Notes: generated by a model not told the origin, from the letters alone. Shown: positions 44,009 through 53,014, counted from the first letter of the stretch. The stretch: 64,000 nt of DNA from Bacteroidota bacterium (GCA_023428755.1 JAEYWX010000010.1:1-64000); one strand, 5' to 3'. Program-made: numbers and translations.

Positions 44009-45319
44009 CTATTTTTTTAATGCTTTACTGTACACTTCGAGGCAACGTTTCCGTGCCAGTTCGTGCTGAACAATTGGTTTTAAATAATTGAAGCCTTCAA
44101 ATTCAGGTACCCATTTTCGTACATATTCAAGCTTCGGATCAAACTTTTGTGTTTGCAGATACGGATTAAAAATGCGGAAATAAGGAGCTGCATCGCAACC
44201 ACTTCCTGCTGCCCATTGCCATCCACCGTTGTTGGCTGCCAAATCAAAGTCCAATAATTTTTTTGCGAAATAAGCTTCGCCCCAGCGCCAATCAATAAGC
44301 AAATGTTTTGTGAGAAATGAGGCGACGATCATGCGGACACGATTGTGCATGAAACCGGTAGTGTTGAGTTCACGCATACCTGCATCAACGATAGGATAAC
44401 CTGTTTGTCCATTACACCATTTCTGAAAATCATTTTCATCGTGCCGCCATTCAATAAAATCATATTCTTTTTTGAACGCCTTGCCCTCTCCCACTTGTGG
44501 AAAATGCCAAAGGATCATATGATAGAAATCACGCCAGATCAATTCATTTAAAAAACCTTCACTTAGAAATTGTGTTTCTCTTGCCAGGTCTCGAATACTG
44601 ATCGTACCAAATCGCAGATGCACACTCAACCGGCTGGTTCCATCAATCGCAGGAAAATCCCGTTGCTCTTTGTATTTTTTAATGATTTCTTTACGTGTTT
44701 CAGCAGATGGAAATGGCAAGCCAACTGCTTCAAAACCCATTTCCTTTAATGAAGGAATGGATACCGGTACCTGTTTGAAAAAGTTATTACTATACTTTTC
44801 TACCGGATAGTTCTTCAAATAAAAATCATTCAGTTTTGCTTTCCATTTGCGGCTATAAGGTGTAAACACTGTATACGGTTTACCATCATCTTTCAACACT
44901 TCATCTTTCTCAAAAATCACCTGGTCTTTGTAGGTATGCAACGAAACACCTGCATCATTCAACAACTTTTGCATTGCAGCATCTCGATGTTGCGCATAGG
45001 GCTCATAGTCATGATTGGTAAATACTTTCCTGATTGAATATTTTTCAAGCAGCTTTGCAAACACCTCGGCTGGAAAGCCATAATACACTTCCATGCTGCT
45101 GCCCATGCTTTGCAGTTGCTGTTGCATATCAGTAATGGCATGATGGATAAATTCAACACGTCGGTCGGCCTTATCTTCCAGTTGATCAAGGATGGCTTTG
45201 TCAAAAATAAAAACGGGTACAACAGGCAACTCATCTTTTAATGCATGATACAAAGCTGCATTATCATGTAAACGAAGATCCCTCCTGAACCAGCAGATAT
45301 TTACTTGTTGTTTCGGCAT
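44009..45319 (-). CDS. phrB: deoxyribodipyrimidine photolyase
   Basis: This flavoprotein of 436 residues repairs UV-induced pyrimidine dimers using blue light. The N-terminal antenna domain starts NICWFRRDLRLHDNAAL. The FAD domain contains GTSRLSVHLRFGTISIRDL, ELIWRDFYHMILWHFP, GYPIVDAGMRELNTTGFMHNRVRMI and the tryptophan-rich NNGGWQWAAGSGCDAAPYFRIFNP, the usual class I CPD signature. A cryptochrome function is less likely given the complete repair motifs. It converges with mqnD. Confidence 0.95.
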   Translation of the reverse strand: MPKQQVNICWFRRDLRLHDNAALYHALKDELPVVPVFIFDKAILDQLEDKADRRVEFIHHAITDMQQQLQSMGSSMEVYYGFPAEVFAKLLEKYSIRKVFTNHDYEPYAQHRDAAMQKLLNDAGVSLHTYKDQVIFEKDEVLKDDGKPYTVFTPYSRKWKAKLNDFYLKNYPVEKYSNNFFKQVPVSIPSLKEMGFEAVGLPFPSAETRKEIIKKYKEQRDFPAIDGTSRLSVHLRFGTISIRDLARETQFLSEGFLNELIWRDFYHMILWHFPQVGEGKAFKKEYDFIEWRHDENDFQKWCNGQTGYPIVDAGMRELNTTGFMHNRVRMIVASFLTKHLLIDWRWGEAYFAKKLLDFDLAANNGGWQWAAGSGCDAAPYFRIFNPYLQTQKFDPKLEYVRKWVPEFEGFNYLKPIVQHELARKRCLEVYSKALKK

Positions 45320-45349
45320 GAGTGTATAACGATTCGCCCAGATAAATGT

Positions 45350-46195
45350 TTAAGGGAAAAGCGGAGAAATGAAGCGATGAAAAATAGTTGACGATTGCTG
45401 AAAGGGATACATTCTTTCGCCCCACTGCTTTACCCATCGGATCCCGTACATGGCATTGGTCATAAAAATTTCATCGGCAGCGGCAATTTCAGTGGGCGTA
45501 TACGCACCTTCCTTTACATCAATGCCCGTACTCCTGAGCTGTTCAAGCAGGTAACTGCGCATCACCCCATTAATGCAGCCTTCGCTAAGAGCAGGCGTAT
45601 GAATTACCCCACCCTTACTGAAAAACACATTAGCAATGGTTGCATCGCAGACTCTTTCATATTGATTAAGCACCAGGCATTCATTTAACTTTTCTGTTTT
45701 TGCATACCGAGCTGCCAACGCATACAGCAGGTAATTATTGGTTTTAAGATTGGAGAAATGATCGCAGGATTTTTTTCCTGCTTCAAACAAACCAATATCC
45801 AACCCATTTTCATTCATGCTGAATTCTTTTTTCTCCAACGGCCAGCATTGCACTAAAAAATGAAACGGAGTGCTTGGCTTTTCCCAAATACCGCCTTCAC
45901 CTTTAAAAAACGTAATCCGAACTCTTGCTGCATCCAAACATTGATTTCGCTTCGCAACACGTAAAATCTCTTCTTTCAATATTGCTTCATTGAAGTGCGG
46001 TGGCGTTTCAAAATACAAATTAGGCAACGATTCACTCAGTCGTTTCCAATGCAAGTGCCATAATGGTATTTCTCCTTTGTGTAACCGAATTGTTTCAAAA
46101 AAACCTTCTCCGTAACGAAATGACCTGTTATCAGGATGAATATGAAACTCTTCTGACGGGAAAACCTTCTTATCAATGCTATAATACAGCGACAT
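45350..46195 (-). CDS. aminotransferase class IV (PabC or branched-chain type)
   Basis: This 281-residue fold-type IV PLP enzyme starts at ATG 46195 (MSLYYSIDKKVFPSEEF). FRYGEGFFETIRLHKGEI is the N-terminal active-site strand, Lys151 in NLKTNNYLLYALAARYAK holds the cofactor, NECLVLNQYERVCDATIANVFF covers the substrate loop, and EGCINGVMR binds the phosphate. The family includes aminodeoxychorismate lyase, branched-chain and D-amino acid aminotransferases. The 280-residue length and its position among pterin genes make a PabC-like role plausible, but it is not proven. Confidence 0.87.
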   Translation of the reverse strand: MSLYYSIDKKVFPSEEFHIHPDNRSFRYGEGFFETIRLHKGEIPLWHLHWKRLSESLPNLYFETPPHFNEAILKEEILRVAKRNQCLDAARVRITFFKGEGGIWEKPSTPFHFLVQCWPLEKKEFSMNENGLDIGLFEAGKKSCDHFSNLKTNNYLLYALAARYAKTEKLNECLVLNQYERVCDATIANVFFSKGGVIHTPALSEGCINGVMRSYLLEQLRSTGIDVKEGAYTPTEIAAADEIFMTNAMYGIRWVKQWGERMYPFQQSSTIFHRFISPLFP

Positions 46196-46270
46196 ACAGC
46201 GAATGTAAAACAAAAAAAGAGGCGACACTTTTCAGTATCGCCCGGTGCGGTTGGTTTTGGTTACAATGAA

Positions 46271-46963
46271 TTATCCTTCGATAATATTATTTTTTACAGC
46301 ATATAAAATCAAGCCGGCTGTAGATCTTGCTCCAATTTTAGATTTCAGTTTGTCACGAATTGCTTCTACTGTACGTGGGCTGAGATCAACAATATCTGCA
46401 ATTTCTTTGGTGCTCTTCTCTTCACACATCAAGCGAAGAATATTAATTTCTTTTTCGTTCAGCTTTACATCATGCCCCATCATTGCATCGCCCTGGCGCT
46501 TCATTTTTAAGCCATCGATCAATGCTTTGTTGGTAAGTGTGTTGAAGAAATACTCCTGTTCATGACAGGTTTTGATTGCTTCATAAATCACTTCACTATC
46601 AGAGTTCTTGGTAAGATAGGAGTTAGCGCCCAGCTCCATCAAACGGGTGATCATTGTATGTTCATCATGCATGGTAAGCATAATGATCTTAATGTCGGGA
46701 TAAAGCTTTTTCACTTCGGGGAGCGTTGCAATGCCATCCATTATGGGCATCTGCACATCGAGCAGAATTACATCAGGCTGAATAGATTTGAGCATATTCA
46801 ACAGGTGCATGCCGTTGTCGGCTTCAAATATCACCTGAATATCCTTTTTCATACCCAAAGCTGTTTTCACACCGGCACGATATAAAACGTGATCGTCTGT
46901 AATAGCTACTTTAATTAAATCAGTTGTCAACTCGCCTGGTTTTACGGTTTTCATTGTGTACAT
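46271..46963 (-). CDS. NarL/FixJ-type response regulator (1)
   Basis: This 230-residue two-component regulator has a receiver domain with acidic pocket ITDDH, phospho-acceptor Asp69 (VILLDVQMP), the Thr of IIMLTMHD, and the Lys of YLTKNSD. A linker precedes the LuxR-type helix-turn-helix at the C-terminus (LNEKEINILRLMCEEKSTKEIADIVDLSPRTVEAIRDKL). There is no kinase next to it, and the closest one is at 49467. Two paralogues (47076 and 50328) lie within 5 kb. The N-terminal 14 residues may be trimmed if Met4 is used. Confidence 0.92.
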   Translation of the reverse strand: MYTMKTVKPGELTTDLIKVAITDDHVLYRAGVKTALGMKKDIQVIFEADNGMHLLNMLKSIQPDVILLDVQMPIMDGIATLPEVKKLYPDIKIIMLTMHDEHTMITRLMELGANSYLTKNSDSEVIYEAIKTCHEQEYFFNTLTNKALIDGLKMKRQGDAMMGHDVKLNEKEINILRLMCEEKSTKEIADIVDLSPRTVEAIRDKLKSKIGARSTAGLILYAVKNNIIEG

Positions 46964-47075
46964 AGGATGTGTAATGTTAAAGACGGACTTCTAAATTTTC
47001 TTAGTGCAAATTGTTAAATTTTCTGATCATTTTGCAGGTAGTAGTACCTGACTTTCAACCTGTGGTTTTTACGGT

Positions 47076-47735
47076 CTATTCAATTAAACGGTTCCGCATA
47101 CCGTAAACAATGAGGCCGGCTATGGTTTTGGCTCCCACTCTGTTTTTCATGTTTTGGCGAATCGTTTCAATGGTACGGGGACTAAGGAAAACGATTTTAG
47201 AAATTTCCTCAGTGGTTTTGTCTTCGGCCAAAAGTTTCAATATCTGTATCTCTTTTTCTGAGAATTTGGTTGAATTGGGATAAAATTGTTTGACCGTTTT
47301 TTTATAGTTCAACTTCAGCAGAACCGCCTGGTTTACAAGCTCGTTGAAATAAAAATCCTCATTCATACAAGTGAGGATCGCATCATAAATTTCGTTGGGA
47401 TCAGTTGTTTTGGTTAGATAAGCATTGGCGCCCATCTCCATCATTTTGCTTACCATCTGCTGGTCATCGTACATACTCAGCACCACAATTTTCACTTCTT
47501 CATATTCTTTGCGAATCAGCTGAAGGGCATTGATGCCATCGAGTTCAGGCATCCTGATATCCATTAAGAGAATATCGGGTTTTTTGATGGTAAGTTTGTG
47601 CATCATGTCCTTACCGTCTTCAGCTTCCCATATTAATTTAAGGTGGGGACGTCCGCCCAGAGCCATTTTAATACCGTCACGAAAAATCTTGTGATCGTCA
47701 GCAATGGCGAACTTAATGTTTGAGTCTACAGACAT
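47076..47735 (-). CDS. NarL/FixJ-type response regulator (2)
   Basis: This 219-residue regulator has the same architecture as its neighbour: FAIADDH, phospho-acceptor Asp59 (ILLMDIRMPELDG), VVLSMYDD and YLTKTTD, then KFSEKEIQILKLLAEDKTTEEISKIVFLSPRTIETIRQNM as the DNA-binding helix-turn-helix. It is separated from regulator 1 by about 110 bases on the same strand, so each may have its own promoter. Upstream lies the 625-base spacer described separately. Confidence 0.92.
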   Translation of the reverse strand: MSVDSNIKFAIADDHKIFRDGIKMALGGRPHLKLIWEAEDGKDMMHKLTIKKPDILLMDIRMPELDGINALQLIRKEYEEVKIVVLSMYDDQQMVSKMMEMGANAYLTKTTDPNEIYDAILTCMNEDFYFNELVNQAVLLKLNYKKTVKQFYPNSTKFSEKEIQILKLLAEDKTTEEISKIVFLSPRTIETIRQNMKNRVGAKTIAGLIVYGMRNRLIE

Positions 47736-48360
47736 GGGATATTGTGGTTTTGAGGTTTCTGCAAATTACTTCAGAGTTTTCATACTTCAAAGAATACATA
47801 CCAGTAAATAGGGTTTAAGCTTAGATAAACCGCTAGAACGACGATGAATCACTCCGAAAATCTTCATCGGTTTTGTAATTCCCGTGATATTAAATCAAGC
47901 ATTATCCCGCATGTAATCTAACTTTTGCTATCTTACATTTGCACTATAAACCTTGATACACGGATATATTGAGTGATTCTGGTCTTTTTCCTGAGTTATT
48001 GCAGCTAATAAATCTGGCAACTGATCATTAAACAAAACACCAAATGTTCCGTTACAAAATCCATTAAGTGCATTTCCTAAGTGTTTTCACTTATACACAT
48101 TTTTTTCACAACGGACTCTTACTTGCGACTTTTCCTGCCTCACTCGTCGTTAAAGCCCTCATTTTAACTTAGTAATTTTACGCAAATTTATTCGTATTAT
48201 TGCTTTAGTCTTTTTACCTATTTGCGTAAAAATTAATTATAATAATTTGATTTAAAGCAATTTATGATTTTTTCGAGTAGTTATTCACATACCCCCCTCT
48301 TGCATAGGGAATCATTTTTTGAAAATTTAGAGTCTTAAACTCACTTCTAAACCTACAACT
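47736..48360. other. 625-bp AT-rich divergent intergenic region
   Basis: It holds no credible gene. It does hold a hairpin CGATGAA/TTCATCG (47842-47869), a TACATTTG -7 match on the plus strand (47934-47941), a TAAGTG-TTTT-CACTTA hairpin (48078-48093), a perfect 12-base inverted repeat TTTTACGCAAAT/ATTTGCGTAAAA (48176-48187 and 48220-48231), and two DnaA-box-like TTATNCACA matches (48091-48099 and 48281-48289). It could be a complex control region, contain a non-coding RNA, or be an origin-like region; the sequence does not decide. Confidence 0.55.
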
Positions 48361-48708
48361 ATGCAAAAAGAATTACTTCAAAAACCACAGGTAGAAAAAA
48401 TTGGCAAGCACATTGGCTTTGAAGCCGGTGAAGAAATGGCAAAACGCTTTTTTGACAAGCATCCTGAGCAGGCTTACGGTAACACAATGGGCCGTGAAAT
48501 GATTGAAAAAATTCTTGCACAACCCGGTTGTGTTGGTGTTACAATTGTTCCTGGTTACAATGAAGAAGGCATTCGTCAGGCAATTTTGGTTGGTGTTGAC
48601 AGCAACATGAATCCAATTTTGAATTACAACGTAGTAAAAGTTACTGGCGAACTCGAAACCGAAGAAGGTTTGGTGAGCGATCAAACTTTTAAAACAGCAG
48701 GTTGGTAA
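48361..48708 (+). CDS. small protein of unknown function
   Basis: This 115-residue protein has no signal peptide or membrane segment. It has a helical start (LLQKPQVEKIGKHIGFEAGEEMAKRFFDKHPEQAY), a central GREMIEKILAQPGCVGVTIVPGYNEEGIRQAILVGVD with one cysteine, and a C-terminal tail ending FKTAGW. The balanced composition, clear codon use and lack of overlap argue for a real gene. I do not recognise a domain of known function. It stands between two response-regulator groups, downstream of the 625-base spacer, which suggests regulated expression. Confidence 0.8.
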   Translation: MQKELLQKPQVEKIGKHIGFEAGEEMAKRFFDKHPEQAYGNTMGREMIEKILAQPGCVGVTIVPGYNEEGIRQAILVGVDSNMNPILNYNVVKVTGELETEEGLVSDQTFKTAGW

Positions 48709-48743
48709 TTAGTTGCAGTATCAAATAAGTTTCTAAAGTTCAC

Positions 48744-48751
48744 TATATTTG
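48744..48751 (+). promoter_or_regulatory. -7 box (TATATTTG) upstream of the membrane protein gene
   Basis: A perfect TAnnTTTG 16 bases before TTG 48768, which supports that start codon over a downstream ATG. Confidence 0.5.
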
Positions 48752-48767
48752 GCTATAAAAGAGCCAT

Positions 48768-49433
48768 TTGGAGAAATTTGAAACAATAGCAAAGTTTACT
48801 TTATTACTACCCAGTTTTCTTTTCTTATTGCGGATGAAGTCGCAAAGCAAAGAGAACTGGGTAGTTTTTTTATTTCTTTTATTTTCACTAGTCCAGCAAT
48901 TTCTAATGTCGTTGTTTTATAAATTAAACAACTTTGACATGTATGACCTATTGAGTTTTCTGAATCCTATAACTTACCTGATTTTTATCTTTTTCTTTTT
49001 TCGCCATGTACTGATTAATGTAATTAACAGACAAATTGTTTTAGTTTGTACTATTGGCTATATGACTATTCAGGTACTACCTTTTCTTATCAAGGTGTCT
49101 GAAACAACAAATTCAATAATAACGACTTTAAATACTGTCTTTATTTTACTTTTTTGTCTTTTGTACTTCTTTGAGCAGATACGCTTCCCAAAGACAATGT
49201 TCATTTATACGCAAAGCTCCTTTTGGTCTATTGTGGGGTTTTTAGTTTTTTCGGCTGGTACATTTTTCATATTCTGGTATAATAACATCATAAAACAATC
49301 TGAGGTATTTGAAAATCAATACATCATAATCCATGCTGTGATTTACATGTTAAGAAATATATTATTTTCAATTGCCTTTACTATAAAACCTACTAATCAA
49401 CATCTTTCAGAGAATCAGCTGTCACTAACCTAA
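48768..49433 (+). CDS. integral membrane protein of unknown function
   Basis: This 221-residue protein starts at TTG 48768 (EKFETIAKFTLLLPSFLFLL) and has about seven hydrophobic helices, rich in Phe, Ile and Leu, with short loops. The next possible start, the Met of MKSQSKENW, would remove the first helix. AT content is higher than in the neighbours. It lies 33 bases before a histidine kinase and a response regulator on the same strand, so it may supply the sensory input that the kinase, with its single membrane helix, lacks. This role is inferred from position. Confidence 0.72.
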   Translation: MEKFETIAKFTLLLPSFLFLLRMKSQSKENWVVFLFLLFSLVQQFLMSLFYKLNNFDMYDLLSFLNPITYLIFIFFFFRHVLINVINRQIVLVCTIGYMTIQVLPFLIKVSETTNSIITTLNTVFILLFCLLYFFEQIRFPKTMFIYTQSSFWSIVGFLVFSAGTFFIFWYNNIIKQSEVFENQYIIIHAVIYMLRNILFSIAFTIKPTNQHLSENQLSLT

Positions 49434-49466
49434 CAGAACCCCAAACCAAACCCACTGCCACAACCC

Positions 49467-50291
49467 ATGTTTTTTCTACAAGCCACAAATTCTCCTAACG
49501 TAACCTATGTTGTATACTTCGGTACATTCGGCATGTTGCTGTTGGCAATTGGGCTCATCGTTTTCATTGTATTTCATCAACGGAAAGTGATTTACTTCCA
49601 GTTACGAATGAAAAAAATGCAGGAAGAGCAGCAGCAAATGATGCTACAGGCATCGATTCAAAGCCAGGAAGAAGAACGCCAACGAATTGCTGCTGATCTG
49701 CATGATGATGCCGGCCCATTGCTTGCCACAGTACGTTTGTATCTGAACGAAAACCTGATTCACCAGGATCAAGGCACTCAGCTTCAGAGCATTTACAATG
49801 CCAAGCAGATCATTGATGATACTATTCAGTTGATCAGGAATATGTCGCACAGCCTGATTCCGCCAACATTAAAGAATTTTGGGTTAGAGAGCGCTGTAAA
49901 TGATATGTTTCAGAAGATCAATGGTAGTGGATCAATCAGTGCGAGTGCCCGTTTCCATGATTATAAGCGTCGTTTAAAACTCGAATACGAGTTGTCAATT
50001 TTCCGGGTACTGCAGGAGTTGGTGAATAATACAATTAAACATAGCCGTTCCAGCTTTATTCATCTAACTCAAAACAAAACAGATCAGTATATTTATATCC
50101 GTATGCACCACGATGGAGAAGGATTAACCCAAACAGAATATGAAAAGCTGAGGGATACGCCGCAAGGAATGGGATTAAAAAATATTTACAGCCGTGTAAA
50201 GATCTTAAATTCAAAAATTTTGTTTGAGAAAGATCCTTCCAATACGTATTATAAGGTTACCATTGAGATTCCGGTAGAAGCCATGTTATAA
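49467..50291 (+). CDS. NarX-type sensor histidine kinase
   Basis: These 274 residues contain one transmembrane helix (about 14-37), a coiled-coil stretch (LRMKKMQEEQQQMMLQASIQS), the HisKA_3 dimerisation region with phospho-accepting His79 in RIAADLHDDAGP, and a HATPase domain with the N box ELVNNTIKHSRS and the G-rich GMGLKNIYSRVKI. There is no extracytoplasmic sensor domain, so the signal must come through the membrane or a partner. The response regulator 36 bases downstream is its probable partner. The NarL-type output fits the HisKA_3 class. Confidence 0.93.
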   Translation: MFFLQATNSPNVTYVVYFGTFGMLLLAIGLIVFIVFHQRKVIYFQLRMKKMQEEQQQMMLQASIQSQEEERQRIAADLHDDAGPLLATVRLYLNENLIHQDQGTQLQSIYNAKQIIDDTIQLIRNMSHSLIPPTLKNFGLESAVNDMFQKINGSGSISASARFHDYKRRLKLEYELSIFRVLQELVNNTIKHSRSSFIHLTQNKTDQYIYIRMHHDGEGLTQTEYEKLRDTPQGMGLKNIYSRVKILNSKILFEKDPSNTYYKVTIEIPVEAML

Positions 50292-50327
50292 TAAATTGAA
50301 AACACTAACTTTACAGTCCTTGATCTT

Positions 50328-50978
50328 ATGAGCCAGATTAAAGTTGCAATAGCTGATGACCATCAAATATTCAGAAAGGGTGTAATCCTTTCGTTGAGGT
50401 CGTATACAAATATCAAATTTGTTTTGGAAGCCGAAAACGGTGAAGAATTGTTAGCTGGTTTAGCAGAAGCTGAACCGGATGTAATTCTGATGGATTTGCG
50501 TATGCCGGGTAAAGATGGTATTGAAACTACAAAGGCGGTAAATAAACTATTTCCGAACATTCATGTGTTGGTTTTAACCATGTATGAAGATGAACGTTTT
50601 GTAACGCACCTGATGGAAAATGGCGCTAATGGTTATTTATTAAAGAGCTCTGATCCATCCGAAATTAAAAAAGCGATTTTTGAAGTGTACACAAAAGGAT
50701 ACTACCTCAATAATTTCGTGAATAGAATCCTTTTAAAGAAATCGCATAATAAAGTAAAATCAATTCCTACGCTTAATAGTGAGATTCAGATATCTGATAA
50801 AGAAAAGCAGGTGATTCGTCTCTTGTGCATGGAGTATACAGCACAGGAAATAGCAAAAGAAATGGAAATCAGTCCACGTACGGTGGAAGCCATTAAGGAC
50901 AGGTTAATGGAACGCTTTGGAGTAAAAAACTCCGTTGGACTTGTGTTCTTTGCTATGAAAAATTCATTGATTGACTAA
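50328..50978 (+). CDS. NarL/FixJ-type response regulator (3)
   Basis: This 216-residue regulator has AIADDH, phospho-acceptor Asp56 (VILMDLRMPGKDG), VLTMYED and YLLKSSD in the receiver, and ISDKEKQVIRLLCMEYTAQEIAKEMEISPRTVEAIKDRLMERFG as the DNA-binding domain. It is encoded directly after the histidine kinase and is its likely partner. The shared end of all three regulators (VG/AGL-V-FAMKN-LID-like) shows that they are paralogues. A near-consensus -7 box (TAACTTTA) lies about 15 bases before the start. Confidence 0.94.
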   Translation: MSQIKVAIADDHQIFRKGVILSLRSYTNIKFVLEAENGEELLAGLAEAEPDVILMDLRMPGKDGIETTKAVNKLFPNIHVLVLTMYEDERFVTHLMENGANGYLLKSSDPSEIKKAIFEVYTKGYYLNNFVNRILLKKSHNKVKSIPTLNSEIQISDKEKQVIRLLCMEYTAQEIAKEMEISPRTVEAIKDRLMERFGVKNSVGLVFFAMKNSLID

Positions 50979-50983
50979 ATGAG

Positions 50984-51694
50984 TTACGCCAGTAATGCTC
51001 TGATGTGATCCATTGCCAGTGACTTTTTAAAGAATGCTTCAATATAAGTTGACAGTTTGGGATTCACTTTCGCCAGAGTTGATAAATCTTGCATTCCGAA
51101 ATCATATGCCTGCATCACTGCATTTGCATCATCACCTAATTCTAAAATCATATTTTCTTCCTGATCTCTTCGGTCATCTTCAAGGTCTTTAAAATCGTCC
51201 AGTAGCAATATCGGTCTTGCCAATGAATACCAGTATGGCAAAAAATTAGCGACCCACTCGTCAGTTACATCGAGATCTACCAATGTAAATAAGAAACTGT
51301 CAGACCGGGCCAAGGCTTTATGCTTAGTTTCAAATTGAAAATACGTTGTATCCTTATTTGATAACACTGCGAATAAATCCGTTGCTAAATGGAATTGTTT
51401 TACTCTTCCTTCTAATAACAGTTTGCATTGCGTAAGAAAATCATGGAATGATATTTCATTTTTTTCGTAAAGCCCTACTTTGTCAAAACCGGTCTCCATC
51501 AATGTAACATGATCATCCTGAAGCAATACATCGGTTGAGATGCCACATTTGTGTACTAAATCAAATAGAAACGGTATTGCCTGAAAACCCAATCCGAAAG
51601 AGATATACACCCGCTTATTTCTCCAATAAGCGTTGTTTTCGGGCACCTTCCGTACATTGGCAAAATAGTGAGCAATTTCACTATTGATTCCCAT
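50984..51694 (-). CDS. protein of unknown function in the porD operon
   Basis: This 236-residue soluble protein has no signal peptide. ATG 51694 (MGINSEIAHYFANVRKVPENNAYWRNKRVYISFGLGF) is preferred because it overlaps the DUF4296 gene by 14 bases, as in the rest of this operon. It has mixed alpha/beta patterning, an acidic helix (LLDDFKDLEDDRRDQEENMILE) near 175 and no nucleotide or metal motif that I recognise. Its position at the end of a run of overlapping genes that includes porD makes an envelope or T9SS-linked role possible, but nothing in the sequence proves it. Confidence 0.75.
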   Translation of the reverse strand: MGINSEIAHYFANVRKVPENNAYWRNKRVYISFGLGFQAIPFLFDLVHKCGISTDVLLQDDHVTLMETGFDKVGLYEKNEISFHDFLTQCKLLLEGRVKQFHLATDLFAVLSNKDTTYFQFETKHKALARSDSFLFTLVDLDVTDEWVANFLPYWYSLARPILLLDDFKDLEDDRRDQEENMILELGDDANAVMQAYDFGMQDLSTLAKVNPKLSTYIEAFFKKSLAMDHIRALLA

Positions 51695-52094
51695 TTCCAG
51701 TTCCAGTCTTCTTGATGTTATTACCATTGGGTTTTGGTTTGGAAGTATCGATTGAAAGTTGAAGATTACGTCTATCAAGACTTGCAGATATGGAGTCTGT
51801 TATTACCTTAAGTAAATCAGGTCGCTGTAGATAAAAATTATAACTCTTCATGAACTCATTCTTACTTACCTTGTGCAACTGAAACACTTTGAGAAAATAT
51901 TTTGCATTTTCATCCGTTATTTTAATGGCTGTATCCTTAAACGAACGTTCAAGACTTAATGCATCGGCTAACAACACATCGGTAAGTATCGCCTGGAATT
52001 TTGCAGGCTGCATAATTTCAGATGGAATACGTCGATTATCAGAACAAGCTGTGATCATCAAAGCCAACCATCCAACCAATACAATTTTTCTCAT
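51681..52094 (-). CDS. DUF4296 lipoprotein
   Basis: This 137-residue lipoprotein has the signal VLVGWLALMITAC, with the lipobox cysteine at residue 17 followed by SDNRR, then the DUF4296 pattern (MQPAKFQAILTDVLLADALS, YFLKVFQLHKVSKNEFMKSYNFYLQRPDLL). The last 25 residues are a flexible Pro-, Asn- and Gly-rich tail. It starts inside the last codons of porD (ATGA-type overlap), so the genes are translationally coupled. The domain's function is unknown. Confidence 0.88.
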   Translation of the reverse strand: MRKIVLVGWLALMITACSDNRRIPSEIMQPAKFQAILTDVLLADALSLERSFKDTAIKITDENAKYFLKVFQLHKVSKNEFMKSYNFYLQRPDLLKVITDSISASLDRRNLQLSIDTSKPKPNGNNIKKTGTGNGNQ

Positions 52095-53014
52095 TTTAAT
52101 TCCTGTTTGTATTTATTGGAATTGGTAATATCAAGCCTGCTGACAATTTCCAGCACTTTTGTTTTTTCCGGTGGTGCAGCTTTTCTGAACATGTTAATGA
52201 TTTCATCGGCTTTACCGAGCATAAAAAACTGAACCACCATAAGGTTGGGTGTTTCCCTGTTTAAATTATCTAGGTATACAAGTGCATTGATAACTTCGGT
52301 TCTTGCAGCAGTTTCATTTTCGTACATCAAATCAAAGCCTTTTCGATAGTAACTATAATACACATCATGAATAACAGCATAGCGATTGTTCAAAAGGTTT
52401 TCGGTTAACCAGTAACGATTCCGATTATTATTTTCAAACGATTTCCATCCTGAGATTTTACTGCCATCGGGCGCATTGTTTACAATATTCAAAGCCTTTT
52501 GAAAATAGGGATCGCCGCCACGTGTAGAAAACGAAGCATAATCAAACCCCACAATAATGTAGGCATAATAGGCCATCACTGCCGTTAAATTGGATGCCAA
52601 TGGATCTGAACCTGATACCCTGTTTTCATTAAACTCCAAAGGCTGTGATTCGACATATTTAAAATCGAAGCTGGGGTCTTTAAAATTAATGATCGGAGAA
52701 ACATATGATGTGGCATATACGGGACGTGCCGCCTGAATGGTAATACTGGCAGAAAAAACATTTGTTTCAGGCATTCCCTCCAGATTGATCAGGAACTGAC
52801 AATTGATTTTTTCATTGGGTTTAAAATTGTTTGCCGACCATTTGCGATTGTTCAAAAAAGTAGTAAGCGAGGCTTCGAGTGTTCTGAAAATTTTCCGATC
52901 GATCGTTGTGGGTATCTGGTTGTCGACCACACGTACTCTTGCGTTTAACTCCTGTGCAGAAACCTGTACTAGAACCAAACAGTTGAAAATTAGTCCAAAC
53001 AAAGCCTTATACAT
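52091..53014 (-). CDS. porD: type IX secretion system protein PorD (DUF4835)
   Basis: This 307-residue exported protein has a signal peptide (LFGLIFNCLVLVQVSAQE) and the DUF4835 pattern: ELNARVRVVDNQIPTTIDRKIFRTLEASLTTFLNNRKW, the FSASITIQAARPVY strand, and the segment YYAYIIVGFDYASFSTRGGDPYFQKA. PorD was identified genetically as needed for T9SS activity in Porphyromonas; its exact role is unclear. It overlaps coaB upstream by eight bases and the DUF4296 gene downstream by four, in an order conserved in Bacteroidota. SprA is encoded about 20 kb away. Confidence 0.93.
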   Translation of the reverse strand: MYKALFGLIFNCLVLVQVSAQELNARVRVVDNQIPTTIDRKIFRTLEASLTTFLNNRKWSANNFKPNEKINCQFLINLEGMPETNVFSASITIQAARPVYATSYVSPIINFKDPSFDFKYVESQPLEFNENRVSGSDPLASNLTAVMAYYAYIIVGFDYASFSTRGGDPYFQKALNIVNNAPDGSKISGWKSFENNNRNRYWLTENLLNNRYAVIHDVYYSYYRKGFDLMYENETAARTEVINALVYLDNLNRETPNLMVVQFFMLGKADEIINMFRKAAPPEKTKVLEIVSRLDITNSNKYKQELK

